Below, piece after piece: positions 44,244 to 54,430 of a stretch of 64,000 nt of DNA. Both the position numbers and the translations under genes were made by a program. The stretch is from Galerina marginata (taxonomy: Eukaryota > Basidiomycota > Agaricomycetes > Agaricales > Galerinaceae). Location of the stretch: assembly GCA_023014335.1 (NCBI GenBank), contig JAECYW010000016.1, positions 806,001-870,000 on the forward strand. Reading direction: 5' to 3'. The stretch's first letter is position 1. Each line of letters opens with the position of its first letter. The notes beneath the pieces were generated by a model, which was not told the DNA's origin, did no database searches, and saw only the letters and a list, made by a program, of their open reading frames with translations.

Positions 44244-46310
44244 AGCGGAGTTTTAAACTCGCGGACCGGTGAGTTTCCGCTTGTTCCTCATCGTCGTGGA
44301 CGTCGCTGGGGCTGTAAATTTAGGTGAATAAATGTAATTAGTATCGAAATTCGTTGTACATACTACCCTCAGCTCACCTGTGAACTTATATAATTTAAAT
44401 CTTCACCTAAAATCCATAATTGTGAGGTATAACAGTGAATGATCTGAGTGCGTGGTGATTTCGGGTCGCAGATTATTCGACGACCTCTACTGGATTGCTT
44501 CTGGAAAGTTTAAGCACAAAATAAGCACGTAAAATTAGAGCGTAATGTAATTTAAACAGTTCTAGATACTTAGGACGAGCTGAAATGGGTGAGCGATAAC
44601 AAAGGTCGTATGTTTCTACAAATGTGTGGTATTGTTAACAGATCTTTCGCTCAGTCGGTGTCATATGCAGGGGTATTGTTCCAGATAGTTAAACAACTAT
44701 GGTGAGTGATTATAATGACTTGTATATGTACTAATTACTATCTACTATAACCTAGTAATTTTTATTCAGCCGGAATGAAGCTATTCAATCCTAAAAACAG
44801 AGGAAGTGGAGACCGAGCATGCGCGAATCACCACGCAGGTCGCATGGCTTTAAAACATATACATTTTACTTAGATTTTTTGCCTCGGAGGCACATGTTAG
44901 GTTGAGAAGTTAGTAGCATATGTTATCGAGCCTTAAATATATTTTAGGTGTTCATTGTAACACCTTCCGAGACGTTCTCCTCGACGACAAGGATCTCGAA
45001 ACCGAGCGGGCCGGATGATCCAACCAATCACATCGCGTTCCGAAAGCGGCATCAGTCCCATCAACAGCCATCAGGCGGTGTTGATCTTGACCTCCAACCA
45101 CCACCACCCTTCCTCCTCTCGTCTGACCGTCCCCTCAATACCTCAAGAAATGTAAGTAAGTTATTTCTATTGTTATTGCTTATGTTTTTACTAACTTAAC
45201 ATCTCTTAGCTTTCCCCAACGCGAACGGACACGACGCGCCACGTCGCGAGCCCCCCCTCCAATATGAGGGCTGTGGGCCGACGTTCGGACGGACGGCAGT
45301 GGGTCAGCGGGGAAATGGAACACAAGGGAGACCCAGGATGTGGGAGACCCGCCAGGTGCGCCGTGAAACGAGTCGCATAGACTCGTTTCACCTGACCTCC
45401 TCTCCACTGCCCCCTACTCATCTCGGCCCCAGCTCCACCCACCCCAGTCACATCTCCTCCGCCCACTGGTGCCTCCGTCGTCACCTACGTCCGTACCCCC
45501 CGTCCCCCGGCCTTAAGCTCGATACCGACTCCGAGCTGAAAACGAGCAGCAGCGCCCCAGTGCTGCTCGCTTGCGCCGACGACGAGCAGGCGGTAATGCG
45601 CCAGCTCGTGTCACTGGGAGGTGTGGATGCAGAGTCGGAGCAGCAGCACAAGTACGTGCTGCTGCTCGCGCTCGTCCTTTAACGCACCCCCTCCTACGCG
45701 GACTCCGTGTCGGGGCAGGTCGACCCGAGCAGCACACCACCTCACTGCCCAGCCGTCGCTGTTCATGACGACGACGACTGGATGGGGCGTGAGATAGCGG
45801 TGTAGGGATGAGCAGCAGCAGCCATTTGCCGTTGCTCGTTGGTTGCGCGGGTGGTGCAGGCGGACGAGCGAGTACCAGCACCAGCACTACCACCCAGTCG
45901 TGGTGGTGCTCGCCCTCGCGCTTGACCTGCAGATGGCAAAAGGAGGGCACGGGACGAACCGCAGTTCGTCTCGTTGCTCTAACCTCAGTTCGACGAGGCC
46001 ATCACGACGCCGCCAGCCAAGCCTCGTTACCTGTGTCTCAGCCGCCGCCCATCCTTACACCGCAGTCCATTTCCCCACACCTCCGCCTCGCAAACTCCAT
46101 GGCGCTAGAGTCGTTTTCGCCACGAACGTAGACGCTGCGAGAATGGGGGGTACTGAGGTGATCGCGAAGGTGGCGGCGGCTGGCTACTGTAGTCGGGTCC
46201 GCTGTCGAATGAGCATGCCCGTGCCCCCCCCTCTTTACCACTTGCCACCTCCCCACCGCTGCTCCCTTGGACCTCGCAGGTTTGTATTTAGCTACTATCA
46301 AGGACTAAGT
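44244..46310. other. Arm of A2 (counterpart of the left arm of A1)
   Basis: Inverse of 25600-27670. It includes the centre motif GCGTGGTGATTTCGGG at about 44451, the plus-strand exon 44948-45154 (MFIVTPSETFSSTTRISKPS...) ending at a GTAAGT donor, and a following exon frame with EPPLQYEGCGPTFGR that parallels HEPAFFEGRGPT in element C. The hairpin 45363-45391, CAGCAG clusters and a GACGAACCGCAGTTCGTC hairpin near 45954 follow. Confidence 0.5.
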
Positions 46311-47399
46311 AGGTACTGTAGAACGTAAATATAATATATATGTTTATTACATGAATGAGTGAATTCGTGAGGTTGGGAAATTAATAGGTTTCCTGAGGTA
46401 ATTCTTGAATGATATTGGTACTAATAGATTCAGAATTCACTGTAGGTTACAGATATACCTAATAATGTGGGGGGCAGGCAAAATTGAGGGCAATGGAGAG
46501 CGAAAACGAGAGGGAATTGGAGGAAATCTATTTATAGCGAAATTTCGGAGCAGTATCCACTCCCGAAGGCATTTCTATATCTTCCCGCTCACTTTTGGCA
46601 ATAAAAATTATATCACTGTGTTTGTACTCGTAAGGAGATTACGATTGCGCTGTAAAATTGGAGGGGACGCAAAATCTGAAGGTAATATACCCCCGAAAAC
46701 CGAAGGAGAATTTGCGAACAAATGCAATCTATTTTTATCGTGACCACCAAATGACGCCGAGCGTCATCCAAATGGATGAATGCGCATCCATCCCTTCCTG
46801 TCCGAATTTCGGAATAAAAATTATATAGTTAGACTCGTAAAGATCTCTAGACTACATATATGTATTTATTATTGCGGAATTCCAGCGGGAGCGGCATGCA
46901 AAGCGCCAAATGAGCCCCAGTAGCCAATTCGGGGGGCCCGAATGATCGCATCAATTGAGCTATTAATATATCTACCTGTTCCAAGGAAGCCAGGAACCGA
47001 AATGACGCGCGTGTTGCGTGTTTCTAAATTTATCCGGTTTTGATGGTTTTGACGCGTCGTCCCGAAATAGCCCAATATCCGGATTTGGTGTGGCGGGACT
47101 CATGGGACCCGTTGTCGGATTCATTTTGACGCGACGGGCGGCACCTGGACGCGTAAAAACATCCCAGATGGCATCTACACCTAAATATAAGCCTCTGGGC
47201 GCTTTCCCGACCCTGAGAAGCGTGTTTTATGACGAGCAGCACCCAAAACATTTTTTTACCTATGCCCGGGCTCCCCGAGCTCTTATAGTTTTATAGGGCA
47301 TATGTAGGCCAAAAGGCCTTGGGCAATCTGCCGTTAAATCTGTATCAGACAGTTGGGCAATTTGCCCAGGTTGATATAGAAATATAGCTACCATGGCTG
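46311..47399 (-). repeat. Right terminal inverted repeat of A2
   Basis: Inverse of the left repeat and nearly identical to 24510-25600 in inverse. It ends GGTAGCTACC-like ...CCATGGCTG at 47399. Confidence 0.8.
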
Positions 47400-47406
47400 C
47401 CAGTAG

Positions 47407-48583
47407 CCAGTCCGCTGCTGCTTCCTCTTCTGCCATCGCTGTACTCAACTCCCACACTTTTTTGGTTGCTTTTTCTTCTTCTCCTTGGCCTCTGTCACTT
47501 TTTCCGCACACGCTGGCAATGAAGACTCTGGAAGCACTCTTATTAGTGACAACGAGGACATCAACCAGCTTTCCCCAGCTCCCGGCACCGCCAAGAAGAC
47601 CTCCATCTTCAAAAACATCTTTCCTCTCTCCCAGGCAGTCAAAGCATCTTGCCTGAGACTGTTGCACCTTCTCGAGTCAGTTCCATTTACAGCACTCGCT
47701 CCAACACCCCAACCAGCCGCCCAACTCTGACTCTTCAGACACAAACTGTCGCAACCCGTTCCTTGGGTCTGTCTGCGACTGCGACGAGCCTAAACCCTGC
47801 TGTGCTCCACGGTACTGTGGGCTCTGGGTTGGGAAATTCCGCTCCTGGCGGGGTCAAAGCCGAATGTTCCAACTGCGGCGCGACCCACACCCCGCTCTGG
47901 AGGCACGGCTTGAACGACGAATTGAACTGCAACGCCTGTGGTTTGTACTGCAAATTGGTTTGTTTTTTCATCTTTTAATCTGTATGATTCATTTCAAGCT
48001 AATCTACGTCAACCTTAATTTTGCACAGCATAAACGACCTCGCCCCAAGAGCATGCACAATTTGCATGGCGAGAGGCGCACACAAGCGGTGCCCCACCAG
48101 GAACCTGTGGATGTTATGGGTATGTTTACTTGATTTTCGCTTAAGTTTCTCCCCCTTATTAAAAAAAAGTTTGACCCTCAGTGGCAGCGCATGCTACAAC
48201 TGCCACACCACAGCTACTCCTCTGTGGAGGAAGGATGACAAGGGCAAGACTGTTTGCAATGCATATGTGCTCCACCGTATTTGATTTTAATTTGATTTGT
48301 TATTAATGAATTACGACCTTAGCTGTGGTCTATATTACAAGCTCCATGGCTCTGCCCACCCCATTTCAATGAAGTCCAATGTCATTCGCAAGCAGTCCAG
48401 GCATGATGCCCGTCGTCCTGGCACTGGTGCGGAGGACACACCCTCCACCAGCCCTGGTGTTAGTCGCCGCACTTCTCCTGTCCCTGAAGCCTCGCCCACT
48501 CTCGCTCCTGACACGACAACCCAGATGACTTACGACTTCACTGAAGAGACCGAGTTTTGTAATGTTTTGGCTGGCTCTAGGAC
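47407..48583 (+). pseudogene. Two-finger GATA transcription factor pseudogene (siderophore/iron-regulator type)
   Basis: It begins right after element A2. A Ser/Thr-rich stretch leads to a first GATA finger at about 47866-47960 (CSNCGATHTPLW...LNCNACGLYCKL), an intron, HKRPRPKSMHNLHGERR, another intron, and a second finger CYNCHTTATPLWRKDDKGKT then VCNA at about 48190-48260. It resumes as CGLYYKLHGSAHPISMKSNV at about 48320, followed by RKQSRHDARRPG. Two fingers of this spacing are typical of fungal SRE/URBS1/Cir1-type repressors of iron uptake. Defects: the frame is lost between the first linker and the second finger, and the donor of the intron inside NA-CGLYY is not GT (ATATGTG). It is therefore a pseudogene even apart from the A2 insertion. 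Confidence 0.8.
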
Positions 48584-48754
48584 GACTGATATTGGGATTG
48601 ATTGAGCAATTGCAAGATTTTGGGGCAGGTCCTTGGTGGTACGGAGCCTGCTGCACCACCCAGTCTTCCAGTAAACTCTGTAAGTTGATCTTTTCTCATT
48701 GCATTGTCGTGGCCATGTTTCTCACTGTGATTGCAGATGATCACATCAAGGCCA
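48584..48754 (+). repeat. 171-bp direct repeat, right copy
   Basis: Partner of 37627-37797, same orientation and same length, located just after the GATA pseudogene. Confidence 0.8.
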
Positions 48755-48884
48755 TCAGAAGAGACGCCTTTAGAAGAGATGTGTTAATCATATTTCAGCA
48801 AGTTCGAGGCACAAGCTCATGTTCGTAATGTATATCTGTTTTCTCTCAATCTGTCATGTCTAGCTCACCTATCAACCTTGGCGC

Positions 48885-49330
48885 ATAGGACCTGGCTGCT
48901 GAGACTGCTGCATATCTGACAACGAAGCACCCCAATTATGCTGTACTCACTGCCAGATTGCTATTTCAAACCTCCACAAAGAAACAAAAAGAGCTTCTCC
49001 CTGTTCATCAAGGACCTTTACGAATATAGTAAATACTTGCCTTGCTCGCCCTCCCCCACAATGTCACCAAGTCTGTCACCTACAACCTCATTGACATCAA
49101 CTATTATCCCATCCCTGAGGCGTGTCGCTCGAACATGTGTCACTGTCCCATCGGCGTTGGCGTGCAAGGGCTTGCTGATGCCTTTATGTCTCTGCGTAGC
49201 CATTCGATTCTCCAGAAGTGACTTCAAGATCACCACCAATGCACCAATGAAGAGCCAAAGTTGGTGCAGCTCATTCTGGATGCTGCGTTCTTGGCTATGT
49301 AAATACAGTGGCACCTTCTTCCAATGTATC
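48885..49330 (+). pseudogene. Ribonucleotide reductase large subunit fragment, frameshifted and internally deleted
   Basis: The frame at 48889 reads DLAAETAAYLTTKHPNYAVL then TAR, and after a one-base shift IAISNLHKETK. Further on comes [10 protein letters not shown], and near 49065 [20 protein letters not shown] and [19 protein letters not shown]. These are highly conserved parts of the N-terminal and C-terminal catalytic regions of the ribonucleotide reductase R1 subunit. Only about 40 bp separates pieces that are several hundred residues apart in the enzyme, so the middle is missing. It is a dead fragment. Confidence 0.8.
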
Positions 49331-49339
49331 TGTGCTTCA

Positions 49340-49609
49340 AGTTTACGACAGTGTAGTACCCTGTCATGCCCATATCGGTTTGTTTCTGATATTGTCCTCC
49401 AATAATAATAGAAATCAAATATTGATTCTGGTTTGAACCATGAACCACTTGTAAATGCCGGCAGGCCAGTGGCAACTTACGTTTAGAAAGTTTAATTGAG
49501 GTTCTGATCATCGATTGCGATTACCAGGAAAAATGTTCTTTTAAAGTTCTGCCAACATTCAAACTGTCTACACGCCTTCATCCCTCATCTACTGCTGGTC
49601 AATTGTTTC
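49340..49609. other. Intergenic stretch, nothing recognised
   Basis: About 270 bp AT-rich sequence between the ribonucleotide reductase fragment and the next gene; it may hold the promoter of the latter. Confidence 0.35.
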
Positions 49610-49639
49610 TTGCTGTTTTGTGCTCTCTCCTCTCTTAAA

Positions 49640-51468
49640 ATGGATATATTACAAGAACCTCGCAGATCAGCCCGCCAGAAAGTCAATGCTCCCAACTTGA
49701 AGCATGTGACAGCAACAGCCACACAGGTGGAAAATGTGATCCCTGGGGATGCCACTGCTAAGAAATCCAACCGCACGGCTGCCGCTAAGAAAGGCTCTGC
49801 AGGCATGCTTGCTGAAGCGACTCAAGAGGCGGTCAAATCCTCCAAAAGAAAGGCCACTGGTGCCAAGAATTCCGAATCGACAAAGAATTCGAAGAAACAG
49901 AAAGTCAAACCGGCCGATCCGCGCGAACATGTCATTAAGGAAGCTAATCGTCTTTTGGGCCCACTACTCAAAGATATGGGAGGCATTCTTGAGGCTGCTT
50001 CACCCTACAAGGATGAACCATGGTACAAGGAGCTGAACTTTTGACATAAACTAATTCCAGTGCTGTCCAATAACTTACACACTCTGGAGGACATGGCAAA
50101 TCGAGACGAAATGAAGCCGCCGTTCAAGTTTCCTTTGACTTTCCCTGACGATAAAATTCCAGAGACGTACCAATACAGCTACAACACGCTCAAGACTAAA
50201 TACAACAACCTGGAGAACCTCCAGAAGGAAGTAATAGCTTGAGCTACTGCATTTGAATCGGCGTCACCTTCTGAGTACTGCATGCATGGAGTCTATGCTG
50301 AGCACCAAGCTGACCCCAGATCCGCTGTATGCGATGGGCGTACTGCGCTGTACCAGGCTCAAATTGCTCTTGAACTCCTCCACCACGCATTTAGGACCTT
50401 CACCTACTGGGTCCTTGCTCCACTCACCTTTCCCGGTTCTTCAGATCCAGACCCCCGGCTGAAATCCCTTTCACTTGACGAAGATGCTTTTATTAGGATC
50501 TGTCAGACGGTCAACACCCTGCACTACACAATGCCAGATTTTTTTGCTTCCCATGATGAACAACTCCAAGCTTTCCTCGACGCTATCATTGCAGACTTCC
50601 CAGCCGACATGAAATTGGAATACGAGTGGCACAAAGAACAACCACCCGCCACAGGTCTTACTGATGAAGGTGTACCAGTACCAGCACCGAAAAGCCGATT
50701 TAGGGTTGATCTCGTTTATCGCCATAAGAAGACACTTGTTCCTGCTATTTACTTGGAAGTCAAACAAGACGTGGGAGTAGGAGGAAATCCTTTTTGGCAA
50801 AACCATTGTCTTTACCAGGACCACATAAAGAAGTGTCCGACGGCTCGTTATAATGGCGCTCCAATTTTCTTTGTACAATTGGCCGGTATGATCTTTATAA
50901 TTCACCATCATGATTTGTCAATTCCTGACTTTTTTGTCTCTAGGCACGTTTCTTAGTATTGGTGGGGGCTTCTGTGATGCACTCAATCAGCCTCTGATTG
51001 TTTTACAATTCGGTGGGCAAGTAAACCTTCAATCAGATTCTATTGGAAGGAATTTCCAAGAAGCTGTTGCTACTCTATGGGCTTTACGCCAAGCCATACG
51101 ATTGATTCCAAGGTAATTAATAAACATCTTTTCAAGCTGTTTCTAATCTGCTCTTAATCCATTTAGTCAATTGGCCACCGTAGACTCCCAGCATGGGGAA
51201 ATGGACGCTCCTCGGTTCAAGCAGAGCAATAACATAGAGATCACCAAAACACTATTTACTGGAGTGTTGTACCTGGCGAAAACTTCTGTCCAGGAACCAG
51301 GCAGAGAACACGACATTAACGAAGAGCTTGTCCTCAAAATCATCTACTCTAGAGTGGCAAAGGAACAATATGGGCGACCGGTCCAAAATTACCTGGCGGA
51401 TCACGATATGGCACCATGGTGCTATAGAGGTTTTAGTCGAGTATTTGAAGACCTCCCTGGCCCCACTT
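49640..51468 (+). pseudogene. PD-(D/E)XK-like domain gene, N-part of a nuclease-kinase type mushroom gene, with in-frame stops
   Basis: ATG at 49640 (MDILQEPRRSARQKVNAPNL). One frame runs through a Lys-rich N-terminus and DPREHVIKEANRLLG, with TGA stops at 50042-50044 and 50240-50242. It continues through QADPRSAVCDGRTALYQAQI and RFRVDLVYRHKKTLVPAIY-LEVK (a D...E-x-K pattern as in PD-(D/E)XK nuclease folds, about 50700-50765). Introns at about 50887-50942 and 51113-51166 keep frame. It ends LADHDMAPWCYRGFSRVFED and TGA at 51468. The kinase-like half follows at 53660 after an insertion. Such restriction-endonuclease-like plus kinase proteins are abundant in agaricomycetes and recall crinkler-type effectors. 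Two stops make it a pseudogene, unless both lie in unrecognised introns. Confidence 0.65.
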
Positions 51469-51477
51469 GAAATATGT

Positions 51478-53650
51478 TACGAGTCCTATTTATAGGGCTC
51501 GTTCTTTTATCGTCCTGACCCACCCAATTTTTGGCCTTGTTACGCTCATTTAGCCGGCAATGGCCAGAGTCTATTTTGGTCTGCTTCTATTTCCGTCCTT
51601 GTTGGTGTTCAACTTCAGCCCTTCACACTCCTGCCTCCAACGTCTCTCCTCAGTGCCTCCCTCTCCTATGTCGTCCATGCCCTCTCCTATTGCTCTCCTA
51701 TGTTGTCCATGCCAGTAATGCCGTTCCGATACCGCTGCCTCCTTTACTTGTGCCGCATGAGTAATACATGTAAGCATCTCCTTGTTGAGCTCTGTTATCA
51801 ACTGCCAACACCACCATCTCTCACCCCTCCCTTGCCTCTTTGTACCACGAGCTTTCAACAGGTATGTTTCCTTTTGCATACTATCGTTATACTAATTACT
51901 AATAACCCTTATATTTGAACAGTGTCTTCCACCAATTCTGAACCCACGTACTGCCGTGTTCCGACGTCTTGTGCCCCTCCCCTCGCGATATGAGCTGGCT
52001 CAGGCAGGAACCCGTAGGAGCTAATGGGCGAGGTGCATAAGGGGAGGCCCTGGAAGTGGGGGTCCCCCCTGGTATGTGGCAAATCAAGTTGCCGTCGCCT
52101 ATCCACTGACATAGCACAGGGCGGATGGCACGACGCCGTTGCCATGTCCTCTTTATCGTAGCCTAGGCTAACGTCCGTTTTGCACTGCCTACTTCACTTC
52201 TCAGTGCCCACCGGCGCCACTGCTCCAACCGCTGAGCCCGAAAAGCGAAGTGCTTCACCCCTGCGAGCCGAATCGAGGGACACAAATGTCGTCACAAAGA
52301 CGACGTTTGTGTTTTCGGCATTCCACCAACCTCCTCCATTGGTCGCATTGCGTCTTGCGTCACGTCACTTGTGAGGCCGAGGCTGAAGGATCAAACAATG
52401 TGCCCCTCCCCACGCTGAGTTGGCCGGCTTAGGAAGGATTTCATTGGAGCTGGGGAATCGGACGGGAGGCCCTGGAAGGGGGAGACCGGCCTGGTACGTG
52501 GCAAATCCGATTCCCTATCATTCAACCTAACCAACTGCGCAGGGCAGATGTCGACTAGGAGGCATCGCGCCCTCCTTCTCGCTACCTGGTTCGACGCCCA
52601 CCTGCCCCAACCGCCACCTATACCGACACCTCAACAGCAGGACAACCAGGCGCTTGAGTTTCCAAGTGCTGCCACGCGACACGACGCAATCAAGGAGGCG
52701 AACACGAGCGCCCACCCACATCGCCCACGCTGGAGGGCATGATGCCGGCTTTGCTTCAGCGCTGCCTACGCCGCTTTCCCAGTGCCCCTCAATTCACCAC
52801 AGCCCGTGAGCCAAACTGAAGCAACAAACACGAACGCCGTCTTCATGACGGTGTTCACATTGCTGATAGTTTACCCGCTGCCTGCATCCAGTGCATCTCG
52901 CACTTACAACGTCTCCCAGCTCGCCGTTCACAATCCACTATGGGCGACGACACATGGGAGGCAAAGATGCCAAGGCCTGTGTGGGTGGGGAGAAGGCGGG
53001 GTTCGAGGTTCGAGGCAGTCTTCACTGCCTCCATCTTGTGTCTTCAACGTTTGGTGCACTGTCTGTCGGGGCAAGCGCAGGTTCCCTCCAGAGAATACGA
53101 ACCGAGTACGTTCAGGTTCGCCTGTATAGCGCCGTCGTGTCTTTCATCAAACCCAACCGAATCGCATACCACGTTCGTTCTTTTGTTCATTAGGGACACC
53201 TGTAGTACTTTGTCTTGTTTAGTAAGAAATATAATGTTATTCCTTTACTATCTAATTAAGGCTGGACATACGGACCAGTAAGCAAACTTGAATTACAAGA
53301 ATTTTGAGGATAGACATGTCATCTGGGATGGGTGGGGAGGAAGAGCCGGCGTACAGGAATGCAAGGATGCGGCAGGGAGTGGCATTAGGAACTAGAATAG
53401 CAAGTGAGCAAAGGTTTTGGGACCTAAAAAGGGCCAGCTAAGTACTCAACTACTCACCTTAAAAGCAATACACAATTTTCGAGAAGAAGGAAGGGTGCAA
53501 ATGACCAAACCAAAAAATGAAAGAGGAGTGACAACATTGTCTGACTGTTTTTGATTTTGGTCTCGTGATGACGTCATATATACCTATAGTTCCCCTCGTC
53601 TGCTGTACCGCTAGTCTCATCTAACATAACAGAAACCACACCCTACCCCA
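51478..53650. repeat. About 2.2-kb insertion between nuclease and kinase halves, arm-like modules with hairpins
   Basis: The sequence has the same internal motifs as the arms of A, B and C. GGGGAGGCCCTGGAAG (about 52032) and GGGAGGCCCTGGAAGG (about 52460) begin two copies of a roughly 110-bp module ending GTGGCAAATC. A 14-bp-stem hairpin lies at 52280-52312 and a GAACGCCGTC/GACGGTGTTC hairpin at about 52831-52857. It lacks CACCT/CAGCC ends that I could recognise. Its borders are not fixed. No gene is supported inside. From about 53280 to 53640 the sequence is AT-rich with GATGACGTCATATATACC at about 53567. Confidence 0.5.
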
Positions 53651-53654
53651 CTGA

Positions 53655-54227
53655 GTGAAAATTATGGACTCATAAATGCCATGCTGCAGGGCAATGGCTT
53701 ACAAGCCACATTATATGATGCGGTACCTTCGGCCACCCACCCAAGATGAACCAACCAGCTGGCTCACATTGCACGAATTTGGCCAAAGGTCTCCTCATGT
53801 TGCCGCCAGCTCCAAGGCCAAAATCAAAGAAGCTCTCAATGCAATCATTTCTGTCCTTGAAGAGAAAAGTTACGTTCATGGTGACCTACGCACCAACAAT
53901 GTGATAATTCAGGTCAAGCTCGAAACTCTTCCTGATGGCACCTCAATGTATACCATCCTATTGAGGCCGTCTAGCTCCCTACCATACCTGATGGTCATAG
54001 ACTTTGATTGGTCAGGAGTCGCCGGACAAGTGTACTACCCAGCAACAAGAAACCCGGACGTTTGCTGGCCAGGACGTAGTGGGAGGCCGATCATGATCAG
54101 CCACAATCGTGAAATGATTGACTCCTGGATGGCTAGCTGGCCTTCTGTTGAGTCAGTTCAAAACACCGTCAACGTGGCCACCGAGACTATGTTGATTCAT
54201 TTTGAGGAGGATTTTGAGGAGGTCTAA
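53655..54227 (+). pseudogene. Kinase-like C-terminal half of the nuclease-kinase gene
   Basis: An open frame gives a protein-kinase C-lobe: the catalytic loop YVHGDLRTNN (H-x-D-x4-N) at about 53870-53900 and the metal-binding D-F-D in LMVIDFDWSG at about 53990-54020. YPATRNPDVCWPGRSGRP and a helical C-terminus follow, to the stop at 54225-54227. This matches fungal APH/RIO-like kinase domains in agaricomycete families. The N-lobe is missing or damaged because the preceding exon is cut by the 51478-53650 insertion. The half itself is open, so a short transcript is possible, but as a full gene it is broken. Confidence 0.65.
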
Positions 54228-54430
54228 TCGGATTTTCTAATTGGTGTATGTAGTCCACTCTTCTTCGCTCTTCTTTGTGTATATCTTGAAGTGTATTACT
54301 TGTGTGTAGCGGCGGTGTAATTTCTTGTCATTGTAATATAAAATGCCTTCTTGGCCGTTTTGTTTTGGGGATTGGAGTGAAATGATTTCCTTGTTTTCTC
54401 ACAGTCAACTTTAATCGTCTAAGTTGAACA

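Larger units (their letters stand above)
39116..47399. mobile_element. Element A2: second copy of A1, inverted, carrying two smaller insertions
   Basis: The left end reads inward CACCTGTATAAGCTGG (identical to the right end of A1) and the right end reads inward CAGCCATGGTAGCTATAT (identical to the left end of A1). It is flanked by CCAGTAG. After removing the inserts at 39347-41043 and 43223-44235 with their duplications it measures about 5.56 kb, close to A1 (5,659 bp), and follows A1 in reverse along its whole length. No transposase is seen. The insertion point is within the GATA-type pseudogene. Confidence 0.86.

Noticed and set aside
47866..48583. Functional GATA regulator
   Set aside because: Frame is lost between the first linker and second finger, a splice donor lacks GT, and the gene is cut by element A2.
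48938..49405. 155-aa plus-strand ORF as a gene of its own
   Set aside because: Its frame runs across the ribonucleotide reductase fragment out of register; the recognisable peptides are in other frames.
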